Translations under genes and position numbers: made by a program | Assembly (NCBI GenBank): GCA_964467985.1 | Contig: CAYXTP010000004.1 | Span: forward strand, 263,266-327,265 | Reading direction: 5' to 3' | Source of the DNA: GCA-2720975 sp964467985 | Lineage (GTDB): Bacteria > Planctomycetota > UBA1135 > GCA-002686595 | Length of the DNA: 64,000 bases | Notes under the pieces: model-generated | Databases searched by the model: none | What the model saw: the letters and a program-made list of their open reading frames with translations, nothing else | Told to the model about the DNA's origin: nothing | Part shown: positions 1-8,068 of the stretch, piece by piece | Layout of the letters: each line of letters begins with the position of its first letter | How positions within the stretch are numbered: position 1 is the first letter of the stretch

Positions 1-121
1 TGGTGTGCCCAAAGCCTCTTTCAAAGGGCTCGATCACAAAGCGGCCGTGTTCCCCGGTCAGGGTGTCCGCGTCAGGCTGCACATTGTTGGGCAGCTCAAA
101 ATTACGCCAGCGAATTCTCAT
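1..121 (-). CDS. rpoA: RNA polymerase alpha subunit, N-terminal fragment
   Basis: This is the first 40 codons of the alpha subunit, which dimerises to nucleate assembly of RNA polymerase. The peptide starts MRIRWRNFELPNN and continues to FVIEPFERGFGT. The FVIEPFERGFGTTLGN-type segment is a hallmark of the alpha N-terminal domain. The gene runs off the left edge. It follows rpsD by about 20 bases on the same strand, the usual last position but one of an alpha operon; rplQ would be expected next, outside the window. Confidence 0.93.
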   Translation of the reverse strand, partial: MRIRWRNFELPNNVQPDADTLTGEHGRFVIEPFERGFGHT

Positions 122-142
122 GACTAGTACTCCTCTAATTGC

Positions 143-772
143 CTACTTGGAGCAGAGCTCGACAATGAGCTGTTCTTGAATGGGGAACTGGAAATCGGTT
201 CGGTTCGGGAGGGCGTTAACCGTGATGGACATGGTGTCCGCACTGACATCCATCCAGCCGGGGACGACGCCCCCACTGGTGACGTTGAGGGCCTCGGAGA
301 CGAATTTCTTCGTGTTCTCCTTGGCCCGCGGGGCGATGACATCGCCCGGCCTAACTTGATACGAGGGAATGGTGCAGCGCTTGCCATTCACCGTGTAGTG
401 GCCATGGTTGACCATCTGACGGGCCTGCGGAAGGGTCAGGGCGAACCCGGCGGAGAGCACGACATTGTCCATCCGGCGCGTGAGAATCTGCAGCAGATTC
501 TCGCCCGTGTTGCCCTTGAGGCGATCCGCCTCACGGAAGTACAGCATGAACTGACGCTCGAGCACACCGAAGATGCGCTTGAGCTTTTGCTTCTCGCGCA
601 GGCGTACGCCGTACTCGGTGATCTTGCGGCGACTCTGAGCGTGCACTCCGGGCGGATAGTCCCGGCGCTGGAGCACGGCAACCTTGCCGCTGGATGTGTT
701 CTGCCCCAGGAAGAAGAGATTCATCCCCTCCCGGCGACATTGTTTGACCTTGGGTCCTGTGTAGCGTGCCAT
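143..772 (-). CDS. rpsD: 30S ribosomal protein S4
   Basis: S4 is a primary 16S rRNA-binding protein that starts assembly of the 30S body, and in many bacteria it represses its own operon. The 209-residue product begins MARYTGPKVKQCRREG. It carries the S4 RNA-binding domain around residues 90-155 (LTRRMDNVVLSAGFA, QARQMVNHGHYTVNG) and ends in the usual EQLIVEL block. Length is typical. It lies between rpsK and rpoA. The 100 bases upstream of it hold no other gene. Confidence 0.97.
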   Translation of the reverse strand: MARYTGPKVKQCRREGMNLFFLGQNTSSGKVAVLQRRDYPPGVHAQSRRKITEYGVRLREKQKLKRIFGVLERQFMLYFREADRLKGNTGENLLQILTRRMDNVVLSAGFALTLPQARQMVNHGHYTVNGKRCTIPSYQVRPGDVIAPRAKENTKKFVSEALNVTSGGVVPGWMDVSADTMSITVNALPNRTDFQFPIQEQLIVELCSK

Positions 773-873
773 CTAGTGGTGTCCGTCTGACGGGTGTCTG
801 TGATGCGGGGGCTGGTTGTTGTGTGGGACTGCGGGGGAGATGGGTGCACTCGGGCCGAGGCCCCATCCGATTC

Positions 874-1254
874 CTAGACGCGACGCCGCTTCTTCGCGCG
901 GCAACCGTTGTGAGGCAGGGGGGTCACATCTTCGATCAACGTGATGCGCAGGCCCGAGTTGGCCAGGGCGCGCACGGCGGACTCGCGGCCCGATCCGGCG
1001 CCTTTGACGCGCACTTCGATTTCCTTCAGGCCGTGGCGCTGAGCTTCCTGGGAAGCCCGATCTGCAGCACGTTGGGCGGCGAAGGGCGTACTCTTGCGAG
1101 TGCCCTTGAAGCCACAAGCTCCGGCGGTGCCCCAGCTGATGGTGTCGCCACCCATTGAGGTGAGCGTGATGTGGGTATTGTTGAACGTCGCGCGCACGTG
1201 GGCGATGCCCTTGGCGATGTTCTTCTTCTGCTTGCGCTTGGTTGACTTAGCCAT
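874..1254 (-). CDS. rpsK: 30S ribosomal protein S11
   Basis: S11 lines the 30S platform near the E site. The 126-residue protein has a basic N-terminus (MAKSTKRKQKKNIAKG), the conserved THITLTSMGGDTISW-like stretch, the GTRKSTPFAAQ motif and the C-terminal ITLIEDVTPLPHNGCR block ending in a basic KKRRRV tail. Length is normal. It starts one base after the rpsM stop, as in most alpha operons, which suggests translational coupling. Confidence 0.97.
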   Translation of the reverse strand: MAKSTKRKQKKNIAKGIAHVRATFNNTHITLTSMGGDTISWGTAGACGFKGTRKSTPFAAQRAADRASQEAQRHGLKEIEVRVKGAGSGRESAVRALANSGLRITLIEDVTPLPHNGCRAKKRRRV

Positions 1255-1255
1255 G

Positions 1256-1639
1256 TTACTTCATCCCCTTGACCGACTTCTTGCCGGCAACGGTCTTCTT
1301 GGCGCCCTTGCGGGAGCGTGCATTGGTACGGGTGCGTTGCCCACGAACGGGCAGACTGCGACGGTGGCGCAGACCCCGGTAGCAGTTGATGTCCCGCAGG
1401 CGTGAAATCGCGGCTGCGGATTCGCGTCGCAGCTGGCCCTCTACCGAGTACTCCTTCTGCAGGTGCTTGGCGAGGGTGGTGACTTGCTCCTCGGTCAGAT
1501 CGCTGGCCTTCATGGCCGGATCCAGACCCAGGTCCGCGCACACCTTCGTCGCGGTCTTGCGACCCACACCGAAGATGTAGGTCAGCGCAATATCCATGCG
1601 CTTGTTGTTCGGGATGTCTACGCCAACTACACGTGCCAT
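1256..1639 (-). CDS. rpsM: 30S ribosomal protein S13
   Basis: S13 sits in the 30S head and forms bridges with the 50S subunit. An open frame extends further upstream, but the family start is MARVVGVDIPNNKRMDIAL at 1639, giving 127 residues. The helix-two-turns-helix segment (LTYIFGVGRKTATKVCADLGL) and the basic C-terminal tail (RGQRTRTNARSRKGAKK) that contacts P-site tRNA are present. rpmJ lies 40 bases upstream and rpsK directly downstream. Confidence 0.96.
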   Translation of the reverse strand: MARVVGVDIPNNKRMDIALTYIFGVGRKTATKVCADLGLDPAMKASDLTEEQVTTLAKHLQKEYSVEGQLRRESAAAISRLRDINCYRGLRHRRSLPVRGQRTRTNARSRKGAKKTVAGKKSVKGMK

Positions 1640-1679
1640 ACTTAGAGTTCTCCGGTGGAGGCTTGGGTGACTTGCACTG

Positions 1680-1799
1680 TTATTTACCCTGCCGCTGCTT
1701 GTGTCGGGGATCGGCCTTACAAATGACGCGCACAACACCTCGTCGCTTGACGATCTTGCATTGGGCACACATGCGTCTCACGCTACTACGAACCTTCAT
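1680..1799 (-). CDS. rpmJ: 50S ribosomal protein L36
   Basis: This is a 39-residue protein starting MKVRSSVRRMCAQCKIVKRR and ending RHKQRQGK. L36 is the smallest 50S protein. This is the zinc-binding form, with ligands seen as Cys11, Cys14, Cys27 and His33. Its ATG shares one base with the TAA of infA (TAATG), so translation is probably coupled. Its place between infA and rpsM is the standard one. Confidence 0.95.
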   Translation of the reverse strand: MKVRSSVRRMCAQCKIVKRRGVVRVICKADPRHKQRQGK

Positions 1800-2059
1800 T
1801 ACCTTCTCCGTCTCCGGCGTCCGCCGGTTCGCTTGCGCCGCTCGCCGCGGCAGGTGATACGCCCTTTGGTGAGGTCGTAGGGCGACATTTCGACCGTGAT
1901 CTTGTCTCCGGGGAGGATGCGGATGTAGTGCATGCGCATCTTCCCACTCACGTGAGCCAGGATTTCGTGTCCCGACTCCAGTTTGGCCCGGAAGCGGGCA
2001 TTGGGCAGGGCTTCAGTCACGATCGCCTCGACGGTGATCGGTTCTTCCTTGGCCATCAT
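1799..2059 (-). CDS. infA: Translation initiation factor IF-1 with basic C-terminal tail
   Basis: IF-1 is an OB-fold protein that binds the 30S A site during initiation. Two adjacent ATGs (2059 and 2056) can start the family sequence MAKEEPITVEAIVTEALP. The core motifs ALPNARFRAKLESGHEILAH and RILPGDKITVEMSPYDL are intact. The usual protein ends soon after KGRI.YR, but here the chain continues with TCRGERRKRTGG and a run of six arginines. The first ATG overlaps the adk stop (ATGA), and the stop overlaps the rpmJ start. Confidence 0.94.
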   Translation of the reverse strand: MMAKEEPITVEAIVTEALPNARFRAKLESGHEILAHVSGKMRMHYIRILPGDKITVEMSPYDLTKGRITCRGERRKRTGGRRRRRR

Positions 2060-2706
2060 GCCGCATCCTCCAGACTCTTCAGGCACCCGGCGAAAACTTC
2101 GTCGGGTGCTCGATTTCCATCTACGCTGCGGCACACGCCTTGGTCACCGTAGTGGCCAACGAGAGGTTGTGTCTGTGCGTGATACACACCGAGGCGCTCT
2201 TGAACCACCTCGGCTTGATCGTCCTTGCGCTGATACAGTTCGCCCCCACAGTTGTCGCAAACTCCTTCTTGCGCCGGGGGAGAAAAGGTCTTGTGCTGAA
2301 TGTTCCCGCACTCGCGGCACAGCAAGCGGCCCGCAGAGCGCCCCACGATCACATCGTCGGGAACTTCAATATTGACAACCGACAGAGACACGCCAGCATC
2401 CATTCGTTCTCCCAGTGCAATGGCCTGGGGAATGGTGCGGGGGAAACCGTCGAGCAGGTAGCCAGCCGCACAGTCGGGGCGTGACGTGCGGTCAAACAAC
2501 ATGTCCACGGTCAGGTCATCGGGAACCAGCTGGCCGGCTTCCATGAACACCTTGGCGCGCTCCCCCAGGGCTGTCCCTTGGGAGAGGTTCTCCCTGAACA
2601 GGTCTCCCGTGGAGATGTGCGGGAGCGACAGGGATTGCGACAGGCGCACGGCCTGCGTCCCTTTGCCCGCACCGGGTGCGCCGAGAAGAATGATGACCCG
2701 CGTCAT
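2056..2706 (-). CDS. adk: Adenylate kinase
   Basis: This enzyme interconverts ATP plus AMP with two ADP in the cytoplasm. The start at MTRVIILLGAPGAGKGTQ gives 216 residues and puts the P-loop (GAPGAGKG) at residues 8-15. Other signs are SLPHISTGDLFRENL (AMP site), LLDGFPRTIPQA, and a LID domain with a zinc-type C-x2-C pair (CRECGNIQ) and CDNCGGELYQRKDD. It lies four bases downstream of secY, and its stop overlaps the infA start. The map gene usually next to it in many genomes is absent. Confidence 0.95.
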   Translation of the reverse strand: MTRVIILLGAPGAGKGTQAVRLSQSLSLPHISTGDLFRENLSQGTALGERAKVFMEAGQLVPDDLTVDMLFDRTSRPDCAAGYLLDGFPRTIPQAIALGERMDAGVSLSVVNIEVPDDVIVGRSAGRLLCRECGNIQHKTFSPPAQEGVCDNCGGELYQRKDDQAEVVQERLGVYHAQTQPLVGHYGDQGVCRSVDGNRAPDEVFAGCLKSLEDAA

Positions 2707-2710
2707 GGGA

Positions 2711-4030
2711 TCAGTCGCCCTCCTTGGAGGTCCAGGACGTGCTGCGCCCCTTCTGCTTGGCTTCCCCACCACCTTCGTACTGGCGCATGACGAGCTGAGA
2801 GTTCAGCTGGTCCACCAACTCAAGCGCCACCCCCACCACGATCAGCACGGACGTGCCGCCGAGGAAGTAGCGCATCTGAGTCGTCATGCCCTGACCTTCG
2901 GTCACGAAGTTGGGCAGGACGGCCACGGCGGCAAGGAACGCGGCTCCCGCCAGGGTGACCCGCGTGAGCACAGCGGCGAGATACTCGGCGGTCTTCACGC
3001 CCGGACGAATACCGGGAATGAACGACCCACTCTCGCGCAGGTTGTTCGCAATCTCCTCGGGCTGGAACATCAGGCGGTTCCAGAAGAAGGAGAAGGAGAA
3101 GATCAGGCTCGCATACAAAGTGACGTAAATGAAGCCAGTCTGGTCCTGGAAGATGCGCTCCATGCGCCCCCACCCCAACCACTGGAACAGGATGCCCGGA
3201 ATCACGAACAAGACCGAGGCGAAGATGATGGGCATCACGCCCGCCATATTCACCTTCAAGGGTAGGTAGTGGCGCTGGCCGCCGTAGACGCGTCGACCCC
3301 GGGTCAAGCGCGCGTACTGGATCGGGACTCGTCGCGCACCCTTGTGCATGAATACGACCACGAAGATGGTGACGATCCAGATGCCGAGCATGGTCATCAG
3401 CGTCTGCCAGAAATCCGGATTGTTGGAGATTGTGGCGAAGCTGGAAGGCAGGTTGACGATAATACCCGCCATGATGATCAGGGAGGCGCCGTTGCCCACG
3501 CCGTACTCGGTGATCAACTCGCTGATCCACATCACGAGCAATGCGCCGCCCATCAAGCCGGCGATGACCACGAAGGCCAGGCGTGTGGAGTGGTCCTGCA
3601 TGGACGGGTCCACCATCTGGTCAGCGTAGGTCAAGAACACGCCGGTGTAGATGAAGATGGCCTGCACCAGCGCGATGGGCACCACGCACAGCCGCGTCCA
3701 CTGATTGATCTTCTTTTGCCCCGCTGCACCCTCTTTGGCCACAGCCTCCAAGGTCGGTGAAACCTTGGTCAGCATGGAGAAGATGATGGAGGCCGAGATG
3801 TAGGGCATGATGCCCAGGGCGAAAATCGTGGTCTTCCCGATGGCGCCACCCGAAAGGGCGGACAGCAATCCGAAGATCCCGGTGTCCGAAGTGGTCTGGA
3901 TGAACTCGATGCTCATCCCCGGCAAGGGAACCTGGAACCCAATGCGGTAGCAGACCAACAGGCTCAGGGTCCTGAAGATCTTCTCCCGCGTTTCGGGCAC
4001 GCGGAACAGTTTGAGAAAGCTGTTCTCCAC
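2711..4030 (-). CDS. secY: Preprotein translocase subunit SecY
   Basis: SecY is the channel of the Sec translocon in the inner membrane. The 439-residue protein has about ten hydrophobic segments. Family signatures include FQVPLPGM near the N-terminus, SGGAIGKTTIFALGIMPYISASII, and FAFFWNRLMFQPEEIANNLRESG-like and IPGIRPGVKT segments. It follows rplO by three bases and precedes adk, the normal spc-operon order. Its partner secE is in this window at 29,844. Confidence 0.97.
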   Translation of the reverse strand: MENSFLKLFRVPETREKIFRTLSLLVCYRIGFQVPLPGMSIEFIQTTSDTGIFGLLSALSGGAIGKTTIFALGIMPYISASIIFSMLTKVSPTLEAVAKEGAAGQKKINQWTRLCVVPIALVQAIFIYTGVFLTYADQMVDPSMQDHSTRLAFVVIAGLMGGALLVMWISELITEYGVGNGASLIIMAGIIVNLPSSFATISNNPDFWQTLMTMLGIWIVTIFVVVFMHKGARRVPIQYARLTRGRRVYGGQRHYLPLKVNMAGVMPIIFASVLFVIPGILFQWLGWGRMERIFQDQTGFIYVTLYASLIFSFSFFWNRLMFQPEEIANNLRESGSFIPGIRPGVKTAEYLAAVLTRVTLAGAAFLAAVAVLPNFVTEGQGMTTQMRYFLGGTSVLIVVGVALELVDQLNSQLVMRQYEGGGEAKQKGRSTSWTSKEGD

Positions 4031-4033
4031 TCC

Positions 4034-4636
4034 CTAGGCCTCGTCTTCCTCTTGGGATTTTTCGTCGGCCGAATCGTCGGCTTGCGGCGCCTCTTCAGCT
4101 GAGGCTTCGGGCTCTTCCTCCGCAGCGGTCTTGGCCTTCGACTTGGACTTGGCAGGAGTCGGCTCCTCGGCGGCCAGCTCCTTGCCGCGACCATCCAAGA
4201 CGATGATTTCGCCACCGGCAGCGGTGATCTTTTCCGCGGCAGTCGCGCTGCACTTCTGAGCGCGCACCGTCAACTTGCGCTCCAAGCTGCCATTTCCGAG
4301 CACCTTCAGGAGATCGGATGTGCGGCTGACAAGGCCCCGGCCGAGAATGGCCTCAAGATCCACGACATCTCCGTCCGCGAAGACGTTCAGGGCCTCGACG
4401 TTGATCGTGGTGTATTCCGTGCGGAAGCGAGCGTTGGTGAACCCGCGCTTCGGAATGCGGCGGTAGATCGGCATCTGACCACCTTCATAACCGGGACGGC
4501 GACTGGCGCCAGAGCGCGCGCCACGACCCTTGTGACCACGGCCGCTCGTCTTGCCGGAACCCGATCCAGGTCCACGACCGACGCGTTGCCGGGCTTTGTA
4601 CTTGGTGCCTTTGGCACAAACAGTTCGGAGATCCAT
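4034..4636 (-). CDS. rplO: 50S ribosomal protein L15 with acidic C-terminal extension
   Basis: L15 is a late-assembly 50S protein. Residues 1 to about 145 match the family, with the glycine/arginine-rich N-terminus (VGRGPGSGSGKTSGRGHKG), RPGYEGGQMPIYRRIPKRGF, and a C-terminal globular domain ending near AAGGEIIVLDG. At 200 residues it is roughly 50 longer than usual. The extra part is a Lys/Ala stretch followed by a Glu/Asp-rich tail (EEEPEASAEEAPQADDSADE). It directly follows rpsE; the rpmD gene normally found between them is missing. Confidence 0.95.
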   Translation of the reverse strand: MDLRTVCAKGTKYKARQRVGRGPGSGSGKTSGRGHKGRGARSGASRRPGYEGGQMPIYRRIPKRGFTNARFRTEYTTINVEALNVFADGDVVDLEAILGRGLVSRTSDLLKVLGNGSLERKLTVRAQKCSATAAEKITAAGGEIIVLDGRGKELAAEEPTPAKSKSKAKTAAEEEPEASAEEAPQADDSADEKSQEEDEA

Positions 4637-4654
4637 GTGTCTGTTCCTGCGGGT

Positions 4655-5167
4655 TTAGAGCTCGACGCCCCGGAGTTTGGCGACCGTCTCAGAGGTACGC
4701 AGCTTGGAAAGCGCGTCCAGGGTGGCTTTGACGAGGTTGATCGGGTTGGTCGATCCGTGGGACTTGGACAGCAAGTTCTTGATGCCCGACATCTCGGCCA
4801 CAGCCCGAACGGAGGCGCCAGCGATGATGCCGGTACCATCGGAAGCGGGCACGAGAGTGATGCGAGCTCCGCAGAACTCACCCTGCACTTCGTGGGGGAT
4901 CGATCCCCAGGACGTCATGGGCACTTCGATGAGGTGCTTGCGACCATCTTTGTTGGCCTTCTCAATGCAGCCAGGAACCTGGCGCGCCTTGCCGAATCCG
5001 TGGCCTACGTGGCCTTCGCGATCCCCAACCACAACGAGGGCGGAGAATGAGAAACGACGACCGCCCTTGACGACGGCGGCACAGCGGTTGACTGAAATCA
5101 ACTGCTCAGCGAGGTTGGTGATCTCGTCAACTTCGACGTGATCTAGGTATTCGATGGTGTGCTTCAT
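4655..5167 (-). CDS. rpsE: 30S ribosomal protein S5
   Basis: S5 helps fidelity and mRNA unwinding at the 30S entry site. The 170-residue protein holds the double-stranded RNA-binding-like N-terminal domain (VNRCAAVVKGGRRFSFSALV, VVGDREGHVGHGFGKA) and the C-terminal domain (GTGIIAGASVRAVAEMSGI, NLLSKSHGSTNPINLVKAT). Length is normal. The gene lies between rplR and rplO. Confidence 0.97.
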   Translation of the reverse strand: MKHTIEYLDHVEVDEITNLAEQLISVNRCAAVVKGGRRFSFSALVVVGDREGHVGHGFGKARQVPGCIEKANKDGRKHLIEVPMTSWGSIPHEVQGEFCGARITLVPASDGTGIIAGASVRAVAEMSGIKNLLSKSHGSTNPINLVKATLDALSKLRTSETVAKLRGVEL

Positions 5168-5233
5168 GGGTATTGGATGGACCTTGGGTAGACGCTCTGG
5201 GAGTCGCCCCGGGAGTCTTTACGTGGGCGTCTC

Positions 5234-5608
5234 CTAGAACTGCAACCCGCCCTCTCGGGCAGCCTCGGCGAGCGCCTTCACGCGCCCGTGGTACTTGGAA
5301 TAGCCGCGGTCGAAAGCGACGGACTCAACACCGGCCTCCTTGGCCAAGCGCGCGATCTCGGATCCGATCACGCTGGCCCGCTCGGTCTTGTTCTTCCCGT
5401 TCAGGGAATCAGCCAGGGACTTGGACGTTGAAGAGACAGCAGCCAATGTGCGTCCCTGGCCGTCATCAATGACCTGGGCGGAGATGTGCTTGAGGGTTCG
5501 GTGAACCGATAGCCGCGGGCGATCGGTCCCCAGACGCTGACGCGAGCGACTACCCAGGGTGCGACGCTTGCGACGCTTATTCTTCAGAGTGCTGTGGGCC
5601 TTAGACAT
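5234..5608 (-). CDS. rplR: 50S ribosomal protein L18
   Basis: L18 binds 5S rRNA and joins it to the 50S central protuberance. The 124-residue protein has the basic N-terminus (KNKRRKRRTLGSRSRQRLG), RPRLSVHRTLKHISAQVIDD, and the C-terminal VESVAFDRGYSKYHGRVKALAEAAREGGL block. Length is normal. It follows rplF by two bases. Confidence 0.96.
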   Translation of the reverse strand: MSKAHSTLKNKRRKRRTLGSRSRQRLGTDRPRLSVHRTLKHISAQVIDDGQGRTLAAVSSTSKSLADSLNGKNKTERASVIGSEIARLAKEAGVESVAFDRGYSKYHGRVKALAEAAREGGLQF

Positions 5609-5610
5609 GA

Positions 5611-6156
5611 TTAACTACCGAAGCTCTTGCCGGCTTTGCGGCGGACGTACTCGCCGGAGTAACGAATGCCCTTACCCTTGTAGGGTTCGGGCGGACGGAC
5701 GGCGCGCACCACGGCGGCCAACTGGCCCACCTGCTGGCGGTCGAAGCCGCTAATGGTCATGGAGGTCGCATTGGGGCAGTCCACTTCAAGTCCTTCCGGG
5801 ATGGGAATCTCGACTTGATGGCAGAAGCCGATGTTCAACACGATGTTCTTGCCCTGAGCTTTGCAGTTCCAACCCACCCCGTGGATCTCGAGTTTCTTGC
5901 TGAAGCCCGTGCTGACGCCGACGACCATATTATTGATCAGTGCGCGGGTGAGTCCGTGGTACGCACGCGCTTCCCGGGGAATCCCGGTTCCACTCAAAGT
6001 GACGAGTGCTTCGTTGCCCTCCACCGCCACGGCGACTTCGGGGCGGAAGGGCATGCTCAAGGACCCCTTGGGACCCTTGACGCTAACCTCTTCGCCCTTG
6101 ACGTCTACATTGACGCCTGCGGGGATGGGGATGGGTGCCTTGCCGATGCGGGACAT
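5611..6156 (-). CDS. rplF: 50S ribosomal protein L6
   Basis: L6 binds 23S rRNA near the sarcin-ricin loop and factor-binding site. The 181-residue protein begins MSRIGKAPIPIPAGVNV, contains the two tandem L6 folds (VKGPKGSLS in the first, GVSTGFSKKLEIHGVGW at the boundary) and ends in the signature RPPEPYKGKGIRYSGEYV near residues 154-171. Order rpsH-rplF-rplR is standard. Confidence 0.97.
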   Translation of the reverse strand: MSRIGKAPIPIPAGVNVDVKGEEVSVKGPKGSLSMPFRPEVAVAVEGNEALVTLSGTGIPREARAYHGLTRALINNMVVGVSTGFSKKLEIHGVGWNCKAQGKNIVLNIGFCHQVEIPIPEGLEVDCPNATSMTISGFDRQQVGQLAAVVRAVRPPEPYKGKGIRYSGEYVRRKAGKSFGS

Positions 6157-6216
6157 AGTTCGATTCTCTGTAGATGAGCTCTGGGCCTAGGGCCGAGGAC
6201 GGATTGAGCGGTTTGC

Positions 6217-6627
6217 CTAGTAAACTTGTGCGAGGATTTCTCCACCGACACGCATCTCACGAGCCTTGCGGTCGGAGAGCACGCCCCTGGGAGTGGAGAC
6301 GACGTGGATGCCTTGGCCGCGCAAGACGGGCTTGAGTTCGTCCACGCCAGCGTAGACCCGGCAGCCGGGCTTGCTGATGCGTTCGATGTGGCGGATGACC
6401 TTCTCCCCATCAATGCCGTACTTGAGCTTGATGGTGAGGGTGGTGCCCACTTGGCCCTTGCCTGCCTGGCCTTGTTCCACGCCGTAGCTCGCCACGAAGC
6501 CCTCATCCTGCAGGACCTCGGCGATGGCCACGCGCAGCTTGCTAGCCGGCATGCTGACCTGGGGTTGGTAGATTGCGTTGCTGTTGCGGATGCGTGTGAG
6601 CATGTCCGCGATGGGGTCGGTCATCAT
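6217..6627 (-). CDS. rpsH: 30S ribosomal protein S8
   Basis: S8 binds helix 21 of 16S rRNA and in some bacteria represses the spc operon. A longer frame exists, but homology begins at one of two adjacent ATGs (6627 or 6624), the second giving the usual MTDPIADMLTRIRNSNA start and 135 residues. The C-terminal VVSTPRGVLSDRKARE signature and the closing EILAQVY are present. It lies just downstream of rpsN. Confidence 0.96.
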   Translation of the reverse strand: MMTDPIADMLTRIRNSNAIYQPQVSMPASKLRVAIAEVLQDEGFVASYGVEQGQAGKGQVGTTLTIKLKYGIDGEKVIRHIERISKPGCRVYAGVDELKPVLRGQGIHVVSTPRGVLSDRKAREMRVGGEILAQVY

Positions 6628-6637
6628 GGTATGAGTC

Positions 6638-6823
6638 CTACCAGGAGGCCTTGCGCATGCCAGGGATCTCGCCCAAGTGGGCGCGCTCCCGCAGGCAGAT
6701 GCGGCAGATTCCGAATTTGCGATAGACGGCACGGGGCCGGCCGCAGAAATTGCAGCGCGTATAAGCCCGTGTCGAGAACTTGGGGGGCCGAGCGCACTTG
6801 GCGATCAGGGATTTCTTAGCCAT
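6638..6823 (-). CDS. rpsN: 30S ribosomal protein S14, zinc-binding type
   Basis: This is the short (61-residue) type Z form of S14. It carries two C-x2-C knuckles, CNFCGRP and CRICLRE, that bind zinc, and ends IPGMRKASW as is typical. It sits in the 30S head near the A and P sites. It lies between rplE (four bases upstream) and rpsH. The longer zinc-free paralog was not seen in the window. Confidence 0.97.
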   Translation of the reverse strand: MAKKSLIAKCARPPKFSTRAYTRCNFCGRPRAVYRKFGICRICLRERAHLGEIPGMRKASW

Positions 6824-6827
6824 GGAT

Positions 6828-7433
6828 CTACTTCTTGGCCCGGTTGGTGTTGCGGTTCTTGAAAGGCATGCCGAGGTTCTTGAGCAACGCGTAACCCTGC
6901 TCGTCGGTCGGAGCAGTCGTCACGAAGGTGATGTCCATCCCCTGTTGGAAGTCGATGCGATCGAAATCGATCTCGGGAAACACGCTCTGCTCAGCAAGCC
7001 CCATGGAGTAGTTGCCACGGCCGTCGAGCTTGTCCTTGACGCCGCGGAAGTCACGAATACGGGGCATGACGACCGAGATCAGGCGGTCGGCAAATTCCCA
7101 CATGCGATCACCACGCAGGGTGACGGCACAGCCGATGGGCATGCCCTCGCGCAGCTTGAAGCCAGCGATGGAGTGCTTGGCCAGGCGCACGGTGGGCTTC
7201 TGGCCGCTGATCGTTGCGAGCTGCCCCGCTGCGGTCTCGACCTTGGCCTTGGATTCCACGGCGCCCTTGACGCCCATGTTGATGACGATTTTCTCGATCG
7301 TCGGCACGGCCAACTCGTTCGTGATGCCAAAGCTCTCCTTGAGCTTGGGACGCACGTCCGACTGGTACATCTGCTTGAGCCGCGGGGGGCCCGTCTCTTG
7401 GGCCGTTTCTTCGGCTTGAGTGCTGGCAGTCAT
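6828..7433 (-). CDS. rplE: 50S ribosomal protein L5
   Basis: L5 binds 5S rRNA and contacts P-site tRNA and S13. The 201-residue protein has PTIEKIVINMGVKGAVESK, the GQKPTVRLAKHSIAGFKLREG signature around residues 85-105, and GNYSMGLAEQSVFPEIDFD near the C-terminus. About 20 residues precede the usual family start (MTASTQAEETAQETGPP); they look like a short extra N-terminal leader. It follows rplX. Confidence 0.96.
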   Translation of the reverse strand: MTASTQAEETAQETGPPRLKQMYQSDVRPKLKESFGITNELAVPTIEKIVINMGVKGAVESKAKVETAAGQLATISGQKPTVRLAKHSIAGFKLREGMPIGCAVTLRGDRMWEFADRLISVVMPRIRDFRGVKDKLDGRGNYSMGLAEQSVFPEIDFDRIDFQQGMDITFVTTAPTDEQGYALLKNLGMPFKNRNTNRAKK

Positions 7434-7439
7434 GGCGTT

Positions 7440-7700
7440 CTAGTCCTTCTTGGGTCGCTTGCGCGTACCCTTGCCCGTCTCGGGATCGAGCAACATCACG
7501 TTGCTGGCGTGGACCGGGCATTCCTGCTCGACCCGCTCACCCTTGGGGTTCTGCTGAGTGGGCTTCTGGTGCTTGGTACGCAGATTGACGCCCTCCACCA
7601 CAACCCGATTCTTGTCCCGTTGAACTTGCAAGACGGCACCCGTGCGCCCCTTGTTGTTGCCGGCGATCACAATCACCTGGTCTCCCGTATTGACGTGCAT
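7440..7700 (-). CDS. rplX: 50S ribosomal protein L24
   Basis: L24 is an assembly initiator of the 50S subunit. The 86-residue protein carries the KOW motif at its N-terminus (VNTGDQVIVIAGNNKGRTGAVLQV split over residues 3-26) and the VEGVNLRTKHQKPTQ segment. Length is slightly short but complete. Its ATG shares one base with the rplN stop (TGATG), which points to coupled translation. Confidence 0.95.
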   Translation of the reverse strand: MHVNTGDQVIVIAGNNKGRTGAVLQVQRDKNRVVVEGVNLRTKHQKPTQQNPKGERVEQECPVHASNVMLLDPETGKGTRKRPKKD

Positions 7701-8068
7701 CAGATGACCTCCTGAGCCAGCGACACGATCTTCATGTAGTTTTGCTCGCGCAATTCCCTGGCGACCGCTCCGAAGATGCGGGTCCCGCGCGGGTTGCCGT
7801 CCTGATCGATGATCACGAGGGCATTGCGATCGAAGCGCACATAGGAACCGTCCGTGCGGCGCGTGTTCTTTTTCACGCGCACGATGACACCCTTAACGAT
7901 GGTGCCGGTCTTCAGCTCAGAGCCGGGGATGGACTTCTGGACCGAAGCCACAATCACGTCACCCAGGCTGGCGTAGCGCCTGTGGGTTCCGCCCAACACC
8001 TTGATGCAACGCACGAGTTTGGCGCCGGTGTTGTCAGCCACATCCAGAGTGGATTGCATCTGGATCAT
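7700..8068 (-). CDS. rplN: 50S ribosomal protein L14
   Basis: L14 lies at the subunit interface. The 122-residue protein starts MIQMQSTLDVADNTGAKLV and has the family motifs KVLGGTHRRYASLGDVIVA and RIFGAVARELREQNYMKIVSLA. Length is exactly typical. Its ATG overlaps the rpsQ stop (ATGA), and its stop overlaps the rplX start. Confidence 0.97.
   Translation of the reverse strand: MIQMQSTLDVADNTGAKLVRCIKVLGGTHRRYASLGDVIVASVQKSIPGSELKTGTIVKGVIVRVKKNTRRTDGSYVRFDRNALVIIDQDGNPRGTRIFGAVARELREQNYMKIVSLAQEVI

Noticed and set aside
176..790. Plus-strand frame opposite rpsD
   Set aside because: It is the complement of a highly conserved ribosomal protein gene; no independent homology or ribosome site.
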